NCBI GenBank assembly: GCA_023230175.1
Contig: JALNXV010000013.1
Location: forward strand, 1-23,250
DNA from: Candidatus Cloacimonadota bacterium
Lineage (GTDB): Bacteria; Cloacimonadota; Cloacimonadia; Cloacimonadales; WRIO01
Reading direction: 5' to 3'
Length of the DNA: 23,250 nucleotides
Below, piece after piece: positions 7,479 to 16,024 of the stretch (the first letter of the stretch is position 1; each line of letters opens with the position of its first letter). Under the pieces are notes generated by a model that had not been told where the DNA came from, ran no database searches, and saw only the letters and a list, made by a program, of their open reading frames with translations. Made by a program: the position numbers and the translations under genes.

Positions 7479-8387
7479 ATGAATAATGATTTGTTAAAAG
7501 AAGAAATATTAAAAGTCAAAAAAGAAAAAAACGCCATAATATTAGCTCATAATTATCAAACTCTTGATATCCATGAAATTGCTGATATTGTAGGTGATTC
7601 CTTTCAATTAGCTAAAATTGCTGAAGGAATTAAATCTAATATAATTGTTTTTTGCGGTGTAAAATTTATGGCTGAAACTGCAAAATTAATTAATCCAAAT
7701 ACTAAAGTTTTATTATCTGCCGGAGATGCAGGATGTCCAATGGCCGATATGGCTTCTTATGAAGATTTAAAAAAATTTAAGGATGAGCATCCTGATTATT
7801 TAATAGTTTGTTATGTGAATTCATCAATAGAAGTAAAATCTTTATGTGATGTATGTGTTACTTCATCAAATGCTGTCAGAATTGTTAATAAACTTGATAA
7901 GAATAAAAAGATAATGTTTGTTCCTGATAAAAATTTAGGACATTATGTAAAAATTAAAACTAATCGATCAATTGATTTATGGGATGGTATGTGTCCTATT
8001 CATCATCTATTTTTTACTATTGATGATATAAAATCTAAACGAATAACTTATCCTGATCATAAAATCATTGTACACCCTGAGTGTACTCCTGAAGTAGTTG
8101 CATTAGCAGATTTTGTAGGGTCAACAAAAGAGTTAGCTGATTTTATGGCTGATAATGATAAAGCTGTTATTGGTACAGAATTAGGTTTAGTTGAGATGTT
8201 AATTCAGAAATATCCTCAAAAATCAATTATTCCATTATCCAATAAAGCTATCTGTCAAAATATGAAAAAAACTAGTCTTAATGAAGTTTTTGAAACTTTG
8301 AAAAATGAGATTAACGAGATAACTATATCGGATGAGATAGCAATTAATGCAATTAAACCTATTAAAATGATGTTAGAACTTAATTAA
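7479..8387 (+). CDS. nadA: quinolinate synthase A
   Basis: NadA condenses iminoaspartate with dihydroxyacetone phosphate to quinolinate, an early step of de novo NAD synthesis, using an oxygen-sensitive [4Fe-4S] cluster. Family motifs are ILAHNYQ (21-27), GDSFQLA (39-45), CPMADM (86-91), YVNSS (112-116), HPECTPEV (199-206) and GTELGL (232-237). The three cluster ligands by alignment to known NadA are C86, C172 and C259. At 302 residues it matches the short NadA type. Start ATG 7479 follows AAGGG. The partners nadB and nadC are not in the window. Confidence 0.96.
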   Translation: MNNDLLKEEILKVKKEKNAIILAHNYQTLDIHEIADIVGDSFQLAKIAEGIKSNIIVFCGVKFMAETAKLINPNTKVLLSAGDAGCPMADMASYEDLKKFKDEHPDYLIVCYVNSSIEVKSLCDVCVTSSNAVRIVNKLDKNKKIMFVPDKNLGHYVKIKTNRSIDLWDGMCPIHHLFFTIDDIKSKRITYPDHKIIVHPECTPEVVALADFVGSTKELADFMADNDKAVIGTELGLVEMLIQKYPQKSIIPLSNKAICQNMKKTSLNEVFETLKNEINEITISDEIAINAIKPIKMMLELN

Positions 8388-8388
8388 G

Positions 8389-9096
8389 ATGCAATGTTTT
8401 GAAAGTCCTACTTTAATCTATAATCAGGATTATATGAAATTTAATATTCCTGATTTAGATGTAGATTTTTTTCAATCAAAACGTTCTCAGATGATTAGCT
8501 CCGATACTCAAAATTTATATCAAATAATTTATCACTATGTTGTTAACCATAAAGTAAAACGTGTATTAGATTTAGGAACAGGCAACGGGATATTATTATT
8601 AATGTTAGTTAAAGATTTTACTGATATTGAATGTGTCGGAGTGGAAATAGTTGAATCATTAGTTAAGCTTGCTAACTCGAATTTTGAAAAACTTTCAGAA
8701 TATATAGGGAAAGAAATTGATTATTCAATTATATTAGCAAATTATGCCTCTTATGATTATTTAGATGGTGAATATGATTTAATTATATCAAATCCTCCTT
8801 ATAATTTAAAAAATTGTGGGAGATTAAGTCCAATTTACGAAAAGTCAATAGCTAGGTTTGAATTAGAAGCAACTCAATTTGAGTTGTTAAATACTATTAA
8901 GCAGAAGTTATCTAAAATGGGAACTTCTTATATTATTTATCCTAAAGCACGAATGAAAGAATTAATAATGAATTGTGAAAAATTATTGCTTAATTGTTCG
9001 ATTTTTAAAGAGATTTCTGATGAATCACTAAATAATATTAACAAAGTTTCAAATAATTCAAAGTTTATTTTTAAGATTAGTCATGCTAAAAATTGA
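8389..9096 (+). CDS. TrmN6-like N6-adenine methyltransferase
   Basis: A class I SAM-dependent methyltransferase. The SAM-binding loop is VLDLGTGNG (about 59-67) and the catalytic motif is SNPPY (about 135-139), the N-P-P-Y signature of enzymes that methylate an exocyclic adenine nitrogen. Length (235), the short N-terminal extension and overall layout resemble TrmN6/YfiC, which modifies A37 of tRNA-Val. That target is inference, because rRNA, protein-glutamine and DNA methyltransferases share the motif. The ATG is one base after the nadA stop with no clear ribosome binding site, suggesting coupled translation. It overlaps the following ABC gene by 14 bases. Confidence 0.8.
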   Translation: MQCFESPTLIYNQDYMKFNIPDLDVDFFQSKRSQMISSDTQNLYQIIYHYVVNHKVKRVLDLGTGNGILLLMLVKDFTDIECVGVEIVESLVKLANSNFEKLSEYIGKEIDYSIILANYASYDYLDGEYDLIISNPPYNLKNCGRLSPIYEKSIARFELEATQFELLNTIKQKLSKMGTSYIIYPKARMKELIMNCEKLLLNCSIFKEISDESLNNINKVSNNSKFIFKISHAKN

Positions 9097-9715
9097 TTCT
9101 TATAAGTTATTTTCTTCAGATAAATTAATTTTATCTATTCCGGAATTATCAATTGAAAAGGGTAATTTTTTATATATTCAAGGGAATAATTTTTCCGGTA
9201 AAACACTTTTTTTAAATTCATTATATGGTGATTATAAGAATTTTAAGGGAAGTGTGTTATTAAATAATAAGAAGATATCACAAAGAAAAGATGAGAATAG
9301 TGTATTTTTGATAGATTCAGATTTGATAGTAATTTCGGATATGACTTTTTTGCAACACTTAGAAATTCCTTTTAAGAATTTAAGTATTCATCAAAAAAAT
9401 CGTGTGATTGAAATGGCTTCAATTTTAGGTGTAATGGATATTTTAAATGTAAAAGCGAAGTATTTTTCAAAATCAGAAAAAATGATGTTGTATATTTTAA
9501 GAATAGCATTAATAAGTCCATACTTGCTTTTGATTGATGATTTAGATTTTTATTTTGATAATGATAATTTAAAAAAAGTATATCAACTGATACTATATTG
9601 CTTAAAAAGTGGGATGATAGTTATTGCAACAGGAAAGACTAAGATAAAAAATGTTCCATTATATCATATAAATGCTTGTCTATTGGAGAATGTATGCCCT
9701 TCAATAGATTCATAA
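9083..9715 (+). CDS. ftsE: FtsE-like ABC ATPase with degenerate motifs
   Basis: An ATP-binding-cassette protein by fold and position: the next gene is a four-segment FtsX-like membrane protein. Walker A is intact (GNNFSGKT, 34-41). Other motifs are eroded against the FtsE pattern. The Q-loop Gln is replaced near residue 76. The LSGGE signature reads FSKSE (128-132). The Walker B Glu is Asp (LLLIDD, 148-153). The switch His is missing (IATGK, 181-185, instead of ATHD). So it may bind ATP but hydrolyse it poorly or not at all. FtsEX pairs elsewhere transmit a conformational signal to periplasmic cell-wall hydrolases during division. It overlaps the methyltransferase gene by 14 bases and ftsX by 22. 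The ftsE name rests mainly on pairing with ftsX. Confidence 0.7.
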   Translation: MLKIDSYKLFSSDKLILSIPELSIEKGNFLYIQGNNFSGKTLFLNSLYGDYKNFKGSVLLNNKKISQRKDENSVFLIDSDLIVISDMTFLQHLEIPFKNLSIHQKNRVIEMASILGVMDILNVKAKYFSKSEKMMLYILRIALISPYLLLIDDLDFYFDNDNLKKVYQLILYCLKSGMIVIATGKTKIKNVPLYHINACLLENVCPSIDS

Positions 9716-10473
9716 TATTTCAAATAATCTTTTCTGTAGTATTTTTCTCTGTGTTATTTTTTGCTAATTTCTTTTTTATTGATTTTATAAAACAAATTGA
9801 TGAACAAAAAAGTATTTATCCAATTTTAATTTATGCTAATTCTCAAAAAGAGATTAATCAAATTAAAGATTTTGCAGAAAGTTCTGAGATAATTAAAACT
9901 TATAAGATAACTACTCCTGATAGTTTAGAACAAAGCATTTTAAAAAAGTATAATCTTACTGAATATTCTAAGATTGCCAATTCATATAGACTACCTTATC
10001 AATTGGAACTTATCGTTCAACCTGTATCTTATGAAAATTTAACTAAATTTTATAATGCTTTGATAAAAAATTTTCCTGAATATATTATACAGAAAAATGA
10101 AAATGTATGGGCAGAGATTGAATTAAAAGTCAGTCTTTTATATAAGGTTTTATATGTTATTAAGTTATTAATATTAATAGCTTATGTTTTTTTTATGATT
10201 TTCTTTAGAATGATTTTTATTGGTATAAATCGAGATAGATTATTAGCTATTTATAAGTCAGGTATTCAGTTAAAGAGGTTATTAAAATTACAGAGGTTAT
10301 TTTCCTTTTATTTTATTATTATTTCTTTTTGTATGGCATTAATGATTGAATCAATATGGTCTTATTCTAATTTTAATGAAATTGTTATAGATAAAGAAAT
10401 ACAGTTAATGTTTATTTTTGCTAATTTAATTGTAATATTCTTTCAAAAAAGTTTGTTTAAAAAGAAAAGATAG
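9694..10473 (+). CDS. ftsX: FtsX-like membrane protein
   Basis: The topology matches FtsX: one membrane segment (about residues 5-30), a periplasmic domain of about 110 residues, then three more segments (about 150-172, 197-216, 232-250). FtsX couples the FtsE ATPase to peptidoglycan hydrolases or their activators. I use ATG 9694 (259 residues) because GGAG lies six bases before it; a TTG six codons upstream is inside ftsE and has no such site. It overlaps ftsE by 22 bases. Sequence conservation beyond topology is weak, with no recognisable MacB-type core motif. The assignment therefore leans on gene order, size and topology. Confidence 0.65.
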   Translation: MPFNRFIIFQIIFSVVFFSVLFFANFFFIDFIKQIDEQKSIYPILIYANSQKEINQIKDFAESSEIIKTYKITTPDSLEQSILKKYNLTEYSKIANSYRLPYQLELIVQPVSYENLTKFYNALIKNFPEYIIQKNENVWAEIELKVSLLYKVLYVIKLLILIAYVFFMIFFRMIFIGINRDRLLAIYKSGIQLKRLLKLQRLFSFYFIIISFCMALMIESIWSYSNFNEIVIDKEIQLMFIFANLIVIFFQKSLFKKKR

Positions 10474-10485
10474 AGAGAAATATTT

Positions 10486-11058
10486 ATGTTTAAGATGATA
10501 CCAAATTTATTGACAATATTAAGAGTAATTGCAATTCCGTTTTTTGTTTTTTTTATAATAAAAAATCAACCTTTGTATGGGTTAGTAATTTTTATACTTG
10601 CTAGTATAACAGATTATTTTGATGGATTAATAGCGAGAAAGTTCAACATTATTAGTACTTTTGGTAAATTAATGGATCCATTGGCAGATAAAATATTAGT
10701 GATTAGTGCTTTAGTTTTATTAAATATTGAGCCGATAGCATATATACATTGGATTGTAACTTTTATAATTTGTTTTAGAGAGATAGCTGTTACTGTTTTA
10801 AGGGAATATTATCATAAAAAAGAAATTATTATTGCTGCAAATTTTGCTGGTAAAATTAAGACTTTTCTACAGATGTTTGGGATAATTACTGCTTTATTAA
10901 TTTATACAATGAAAGAATTTGGATTTTGGGATTTTGTAATTAATAACGAACAGATGATAATTTTCTATATTCAAGTCTATTTTTGGGCTACTACTTTTGT
11001 TACTGTACTTTCAGGATTGAACTATTTTTTCATAAAACCTAAAAGGATTATTGTATGA
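10486..11058 (+). CDS. pgsA: CDP-diacylglycerol--glycerol-3-phosphate 3-phosphatidyltransferase
   Basis: PgsA makes phosphatidylglycerol phosphate, the committed step to phosphatidylglycerol. The CDP-alcohol phosphotransferase signature DG-x2-AR-x8-G-x3-D-x3-D is complete and correctly spaced: D46, G47, A50, R51, G60, D64, D68. The protein is 190 residues with several hydrophobic segments, as expected. The N-terminal MIPNLLTILRV is typical of PgsA. ATG 10486 follows AGAGAG; an in-frame ATG three codons later is possible. Its stop overlaps the next start as ATGA. With plsC it gives two phospholipid-synthesis enzymes in the window, in different operons. Related CDP-alcohol transferases share the motif, but length and N-terminus favour PgsA. 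Confidence 0.92.
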   Translation: MFKMIPNLLTILRVIAIPFFVFFIIKNQPLYGLVIFILASITDYFDGLIARKFNIISTFGKLMDPLADKILVISALVLLNIEPIAYIHWIVTFIICFREIAVTVLREYYHKKEIIIAANFAGKIKTFLQMFGIITALLIYTMKEFGFWDFVINNEQMIIFYIQVYFWATTFVTVLSGLNYFFIKPKRIIV

Positions 11059-12170
11059 AGTATAGTTTAATTATTGTATTTATGATTACAGTATTATGTG
11101 TTTCTTGTAAGGCAGAGAAAAAGGCTTTTAATGCACAGATTGTTAGAAAAAATATTAATCAAATTGTAAATGCAAAATCTGAAATATTTAAAATTGATTC
11201 AAGAAAACCAATGGCTTGGGGGCATGAACAAACTATTTATGTATTTGCTGATTCTGATGTTTGGAAAATAGCCGAGCCATATTTGAGGTATTCTTTAGAA
11301 AGAGATTTCTATACGACAGAAAACGAACAGTTGTTTGATGTAAAATTAGGAGAATTAGATAATATTGAACAGTTTAATAGGTTTAAAAATTTAATTTTCA
11401 TAGGTGACTTAAGCTCTAACAAAAAGGTTTCTCAATATGTGAAAAATATAATGAATGAGCAAGCAATCGCTTCAGTTCAAAATAGAAAATCTTCAATGTT
11501 TTTAAATAATAATTTATGGGCAAATGATCAGATGGTACTTTTTCTAATGGCTACAAACGCTAATGAATTAAAGAGTTTTTTGCATAATAATACTGAAATA
11601 TATTTTAATATGTTTAAAGAACGATTTATAAATAGGATAGTTTTTAAAAGCCAGAAACTTGATGGTTACAAGGATAGTTTTTTTAAAGAAATGCCTTTTA
11701 AAATATATATACCTGAAACATATAGAGTTTTTAAAAGAGATTTAGATAATAATTTTATTTCTTTTTTGTGGCGTTCACGTGAAAATCAAGAAGATAATCC
11801 TGATAAATATATATCAATTTATTGGGAAAATGCAACTGAAAATCCTATTGATGATAAGTGGTTGATTGAGAAAAGAAAAGATTTAGCTTGGAAATATTAT
11901 GATGAAGATGAGTTTAATATTGAAGATACAATAAGAGGGCAGAGAGAGATCGGAGAAAAAGACGGTTGGTTTTTATTTGGTAGATGGCAAAATAAAAAAT
12001 ATTATATGGGTGGTGCATTTCGTTCTTATGCAGTATATGATGAAGTGTTGAAAATTGCATATCTGATTGATACATCAGTTTATTTTCCGGCAGGCTATAA
12101 AATTAAATATCTTTTAGAATTAGAAGGCATAGTTGAAACAATAATCTTAAAGGAGTCAGGTGAATTATGA
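11055..12170 (+). CDS. DUF4837-like lipoprotein
   Basis: A 371-residue exported protein of unknown function. A basic and hydrophobic signal sequence (1-17) ends in CVSC. C18 is the probable lipidated cysteine, although the -3 residue is Cys rather than the usual Leu. The mature part begins with a strand-rich region (GHEQTIYVFADSDVW) resembling the opening of DUF4837 proteins, which are known mainly from Bacteroidetes and related lineages as lipoproteins. The second half is rich in aromatic and charged residues (FGRWQNKKYYMGGAFRSY). It overlaps pgsA and the protease gene by 4 bases each, so it is firmly embedded in an envelope operon. The DUF4837 assignment is from recalled pattern, not alignment. 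Confidence 0.6.
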   Translation: MKYSLIIVFMITVLCVSCKAEKKAFNAQIVRKNINQIVNAKSEIFKIDSRKPMAWGHEQTIYVFADSDVWKIAEPYLRYSLERDFYTTENEQLFDVKLGELDNIEQFNRFKNLIFIGDLSSNKKVSQYVKNIMNEQAIASVQNRKSSMFLNNNLWANDQMVLFLMATNANELKSFLHNNTEIYFNMFKERFINRIVFKSQKLDGYKDSFFKEMPFKIYIPETYRVFKRDLDNNFISFLWRSRENQEDNPDKYISIYWENATENPIDDKWLIEKRKDLAWKYYDEDEFNIEDTIRGQREIGEKDGWFLFGRWQNKKYYMGGAFRSYAVYDEVLKIAYLIDTSVYFPAGYKIKYLLELEGIVETIILKESGEL

Positions 12171-13333
12171 AAAAAACAGGTTGTATATTAACAGTATTAT
12201 TGATTGTTTTTATAAATTTATGTATGTTTTTTATATATGATCAATATTTCAGTAGGCAAAATGCTCTTTCATTATTAACTCAATCTACTGATAAGATAAT
12301 TGAAACAGATAAAGAGTCCATTATTTCTTCTTTGAATGAAAATCGACAAACTGCGATTACAAAGGCTGTAGCAATCATAGAACCAACTGTTGTGAGTGTT
12401 AATGTTTTGAAGACAGAAATTATAAGAAGAAATACATTTTTTGATGATTTCTTTTCTGATTTTTTCGGTGCTCCTCTTAAGAGAGAAATTCAAAGCATTG
12501 GTTCAGGAGTAATTTTCACAGCTGATGGTTATATTATTACTAATGCTCATGTAGTTGAGGGTGCAACTCAGATTAAAGTAGTTCTGAATGATACTAGAGA
12601 GTATGATAGTGATTTAATAGGTATTGATTCTATTCATGATATTGCGATTATTAAAATTAATGGTAATAACTTACCTTTTGCAAAATTAGGAGGATCTTCA
12701 GATTTAATTATTGGTGAATGGGCTATTGCTGTTGGTAATCCTTATGGCTTTTTAATGAAAGACAGTAAACCAAGTGTTTCTGTTGGTGTGATATCTGCCT
12801 TGAATCGTAATTTTACAAATTCTCAAGAGAATAAAGTCTTTAAGGGTATGATACAAACTGATGCTGCTATTAATCCCGGTAATAGTGGTGGACCTTTAGT
12901 TAATATCAATGGTGAAATAATCGGAATTAACTCTTTTATTTTTACAGAAACGGGAGGAAGTATTGGGATTGGTTTTGCGATACCTATTGATCAAGTTAAA
13001 AAAATATCTGAAGAGTTAATATCATTTGGGAAAGTAAGAGAGGCATATTTTGGGTTTAAAATTCAGGATATTACACCTTTAATGGCTTCATATTTGAAAT
13101 TAAAAAATCTTGATGGTGTAATTATATCTTCTGTTGAACCTAATGGTCCCGCACATCAAGCCGGACTTAAAAGAGGGGATATAATTGTTAATATAAATAG
13201 TTTAGATATAAATAATTCTTCTGATGCAGAATTAGCCGTTTCTGATGTATCTCCCGGAGATAATGTTATGATTAATATTTTGCGAGACAATAAAAATGTT
13301 AGCATAATATTGATTGCCGGAGAATATAGATAA
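12167..13333 (+). CDS. degQ: HtrA/Deg-type periplasmic serine protease with one PDZ domain
   Basis: HtrA proteases degrade or sense misfolded proteins in the periplasm. An uncleaved-looking membrane segment (about residues 6-24) anchors the protein, as in DegS. The trypsin-like domain (about 65-285) has the full triad: H128 (TNAHVV), D158 (HDIAI) and S240 (GNSGGPL). One PDZ domain follows (about 292-385), with the carboxylate-binding loop near AYFGF. With 388 residues and one PDZ, the architecture is closer to DegS or short HtrA than to DegP or DegQ with two PDZ domains, so the symbol is approximate. The ATG overlaps the preceding stop (ATGA), and AAAGGAG lies 12 bases upstream. Confidence 0.92.
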   Translation: MKKTGCILTVLLIVFINLCMFFIYDQYFSRQNALSLLTQSTDKIIETDKESIISSLNENRQTAITKAVAIIEPTVVSVNVLKTEIIRRNTFFDDFFSDFFGAPLKREIQSIGSGVIFTADGYIITNAHVVEGATQIKVVLNDTREYDSDLIGIDSIHDIAIIKINGNNLPFAKLGGSSDLIIGEWAIAVGNPYGFLMKDSKPSVSVGVISALNRNFTNSQENKVFKGMIQTDAAINPGNSGGPLVNINGEIIGINSFIFTETGGSIGIGFAIPIDQVKKISEELISFGKVREAYFGFKIQDITPLMASYLKLKNLDGVIISSVEPNGPAHQAGLKRGDIIVNINSLDINNSSDAELAVSDVSPGDNVMINILRDNKNVSIILIAGEYR

Positions 13334-13335
13334 CT

Positions 13336-14259
13336 ATGGATAAACAAGATATTTATTTAGTTTTAGGTGGTGGTGCTGCTTTAGGATATGCACATATAGG
13401 TGTCATTGCAGAACTTGAAAAAAAATATAATATTCGTGGTATTATTGGCACAAGTATGGGCTCAATAATTGGTGGATTATATGCTTCCGGACTTAATCCT
13501 GTAGAAATTTTGGAAATAGCAAAAGAGATAAATTTAGCTAATTTTTTAAAAAAAAATATATTTGGGTTTAGAAAAGGACTACTTGATACTGAAGAACTTC
13601 TTAAAAGCTTTAACCAATTCACAAATAATGTATTAATAGAAAATCTTGAGATTGAGTATGCTGCAATAGCCTTTGATTTATATGGAATCGCACCTAAATA
13701 TATACCTGAAACAGTAATTATTAAACAAGGATGTCTGTCTTCTGCGATGGTAGCATCTTCAAATTTACCTTTTTTAAATAATCCTTTTAAGTATCAAGGA
13801 AGGTATCTTATTGATGGAGGTGTTGGATTTCCTTTACCGATAGAATTTGTTGGATGTTTTAAAGAAGAATTACCAATTATTGCTGTAAATGTCTTACCTT
13901 CTTTATTATATGATCCTTCTCAACTTGAAGTAGAAGAAGTCAGAAATGAAAAGAAAATATCTAATGATTTCTTTTTTATAAATGCGTTAAAAGCAAATAT
14001 CTATAATCAAGCATATTTAGCATTAAACTCTATACAGAATGTTAAACCGGATATATATATTTCTGCACATATTTCGTCATTAAATGCATGGGATTTTGAT
14101 AAGGTTGATGAGTTTTATGCTCTTGGAATTAAATCTGTAAATGAGTCTTTACAACGTATTAATGACGAAGATGATATAATTGATGAAATCACAAATAAAA
14201 GTAAAAATCTTTTTAAAAGAATAAAAAAGGTTTTTAATTATTTAAAAAATAATACATAG
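13336..14259 (+). CDS. patatin-like phospholipase (RssA-type)
   Basis: Patatin-like enzymes are lipid acyl hydrolases with a Ser-Asp dyad. The oxyanion-hole glycine loop is GGGAALG (11-17), the nucleophile elbow is GTSMG with S40, and the catalytic Asp is D160 in DGG (160-162). The usual GGGARG arginine in the oxyanion loop is Ala-Leu here. The protein has 307 residues with no signal peptide or membrane segment, resembling cytoplasmic RssA/YchK or the N-terminal part of outer-membrane PlpD. It lacks the beta-barrel of PlpD. The gene begins two bases after the protease stop, with a weak GGAGA site about 10 bases upstream. Substrate is unknown. A run of acidic then basic residues forms the C-terminus. 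Confidence 0.88.
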   Translation: MDKQDIYLVLGGGAALGYAHIGVIAELEKKYNIRGIIGTSMGSIIGGLYASGLNPVEILEIAKEINLANFLKKNIFGFRKGLLDTEELLKSFNQFTNNVLIENLEIEYAAIAFDLYGIAPKYIPETVIIKQGCLSSAMVASSNLPFLNNPFKYQGRYLIDGGVGFPLPIEFVGCFKEELPIIAVNVLPSLLYDPSQLEVEEVRNEKKISNDFFFINALKANIYNQAYLALNSIQNVKPDIYISAHISSLNAWDFDKVDEFYALGIKSVNESLQRINDEDDIIDEITNKSKNLFKRIKKVFNYLKNNT

Positions 14260-14294
14260 GTATGTCGTTAATTTAATTGCATTTTGAGGTAATA

Positions 14295-16022
14295 ATGAAT
14301 AATTTGTCAATTCAGGTTGCTAAGGATGGGAATCCTGTCCCTATTATTGATGGTTTCCAGATTCACAGTTTATATCATCCCGAAAAAGAAGGTAAAAATA
14401 TTGTAGAAAAATTTTTACAAAATATTGAAGATTATAATAGACCATTATTAGTTTTAGGAATAGGTTTTGCCTATCATATCTTGCCTTTGATTGATAAATT
14501 TGACCATATATGGATTGCTGAAAATAATAAAGAACTTATAGAATTAGCAAAGAAACAGGAATTTCTGCAAGTTGTTTTTAAAAAATGTGTTTTTATAACT
14601 GAAGAATTAGATTTAACTCCAATATATAAGACACCTAATTATGAGATTTTTTATGAAATAGTTTTAAGATCAGAATTAAGATTTGAAGAAAATTTCTTCA
14701 ATCGAGTAAAACAGAAAATTACCTTAACAAATAAAAATTTTATACCGGAAAATAATCAAATTAGAGTGTTAGTTAATTCTCCAATATATGGCGGTTCATT
14801 TACTACAGCTAAGTATATAGAAAGTGCATTGAAAAATCTAAAGATTAATGTAAGATTTGTTGATAATTCATCTGCTGATAGCTTACTTCAAAAATATCTT
14901 TCTGATATTACTAAATATTCAAATTTAATTGATAAATTAACGGATTTATTGTCAGATTCATTATGGAATGACGTTTTAGATTTTCAGCCTCATATAGTGT
15001 TTTTCCCTGCTCAGTCTCCTTTTTCTGATTCACTTGTCACTTCCTTAAAGAAGGCTGAAATAGTTACTGTTTATTGGTTTGTGGAAGATTTTAGAAGATT
15101 TAGTTATTGGCAACAAGTTTGTAATCAATTTGATTATTTCTTTATGATCCAAAAAGGAGAGTTTGAAAAGATTTTACAACGTAAATGTAATTCTGTTTGG
15201 GGATGGTTTCCAATGGCTGCAGAAAATAATACTCATAGGCGAGTTAGTGTATCTAATGAAGATAATAAGCTATTTAATGCAGATGTATCCTTTATGGGGG
15301 CTGCATATCCTAATAGAATAAATTTCTTTAAGCAGCTAATTTTAAATATTGATAGGAGTGTTAACTTTAAGATTTGGGGTACCGGTTGGAGTAATCAAAT
15401 ACTTCCTCAAGAGTATATTCCACTTAATGATAATCGTATTAGTATTGAACAATCTAACATTATTTACCAAACTACAAAGATAAATATTAATTTACATTCA
15501 GCTATGAATGATAATTTGTTTGACATTTATGGAGATTTTGTAAATCCCAGAACGTTTGAGATAGCTGCTTGCGGAGGATTTCAACTTGTTGATGATAGAG
15601 AATCTATAAGAGAATTATTTGAACCAGATAAAGATATAGTAGTGTTTTCATCGCTTGAAGAAGCAATAGATAAGATTAAGTATTACTTGACAAATGAATC
15701 ATTAAGAAAGAAAATAGCTAATGCCGGCAGGGAAAAAGTTTTAAAATTTCATACTTATGATTATAGATTAAAAAATATGTTAAGTGTGATTTTGGAAAAT
15801 TCTCCAAAATTAATACAAAAAATTAATAATGAAAATCAAAAGATACAAGATGTTTTAAAATTATGTCAAGATAATGATTTAGAAACTTTTTTAAATAATA
15901 TAGAACCCGGTTTAAGATTATCTTACGAAAAGGTTATAAATGAAGTCTATAAAAGTAGCGGTTCTTTGAAAAATTATGAAGCATTTTTGATGTTGTTAGA
16001 TACCTTTGTTACAGGAGATTAA
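14295..16022 (+). CDS. CgeB-like glycosyltransferase with N-terminal MptE-like domain
   Basis: The 575-residue protein appears to have two parts. Residues 1-150 contain LLVLGIGFAYHILPLI and WIAENNKELIELA, resembling the Rossmann part of MptE/DUF115-type proteins that accompany flagellin or pseudaminic-acid glycosylation. Residues 155-510 resemble CgeB/GT-B glycosyltransferases: NSPIYGGSFTTAKYI, a Trp-Phe-Val-Glu-Asp segment (261-265), FMGAAYPNR (333-341), IWGTGW (360-365) and the donor-site motif RTFEIAACGGFQL (419-431). The C-terminal tail is helical. I chose ATG 14295 because GAGGT lies five bases upstream; a TTG six codons earlier is unsupported. The gene after it is a GT9-type transferase. 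The sugar and acceptor are unknown. Confidence 0.8.
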   Translation: MNNLSIQVAKDGNPVPIIDGFQIHSLYHPEKEGKNIVEKFLQNIEDYNRPLLVLGIGFAYHILPLIDKFDHIWIAENNKELIELAKKQEFLQVVFKKCVFITEELDLTPIYKTPNYEIFYEIVLRSELRFEENFFNRVKQKITLTNKNFIPENNQIRVLVNSPIYGGSFTTAKYIESALKNLKINVRFVDNSSADSLLQKYLSDITKYSNLIDKLTDLLSDSLWNDVLDFQPHIVFFPAQSPFSDSLVTSLKKAEIVTVYWFVEDFRRFSYWQQVCNQFDYFFMIQKGEFEKILQRKCNSVWGWFPMAAENNTHRRVSVSNEDNKLFNADVSFMGAAYPNRINFFKQLILNIDRSVNFKIWGTGWSNQILPQEYIPLNDNRISIEQSNIIYQTTKININLHSAMNDNLFDIYGDFVNPRTFEIAACGGFQLVDDRESIRELFEPDKDIVVFSSLEEAIDKIKYYLTNESLRKKIANAGREKVLKFHTYDYRLKNMLSVILENSPKLIQKINNENQKIQDVLKLCQDNDLETFLNNIEPGLRLSYEKVINEVYKSSGSLKNYEAFLMLLDTFVTGD

Positions 16023-16024
16023 TC

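Noticed and set aside
9676..9693. Upstream TTG start for the FtsX-like protein
   Set aside because: GGAG is correctly placed for ATG 9694 and would be inside the coding part if TTG were used.
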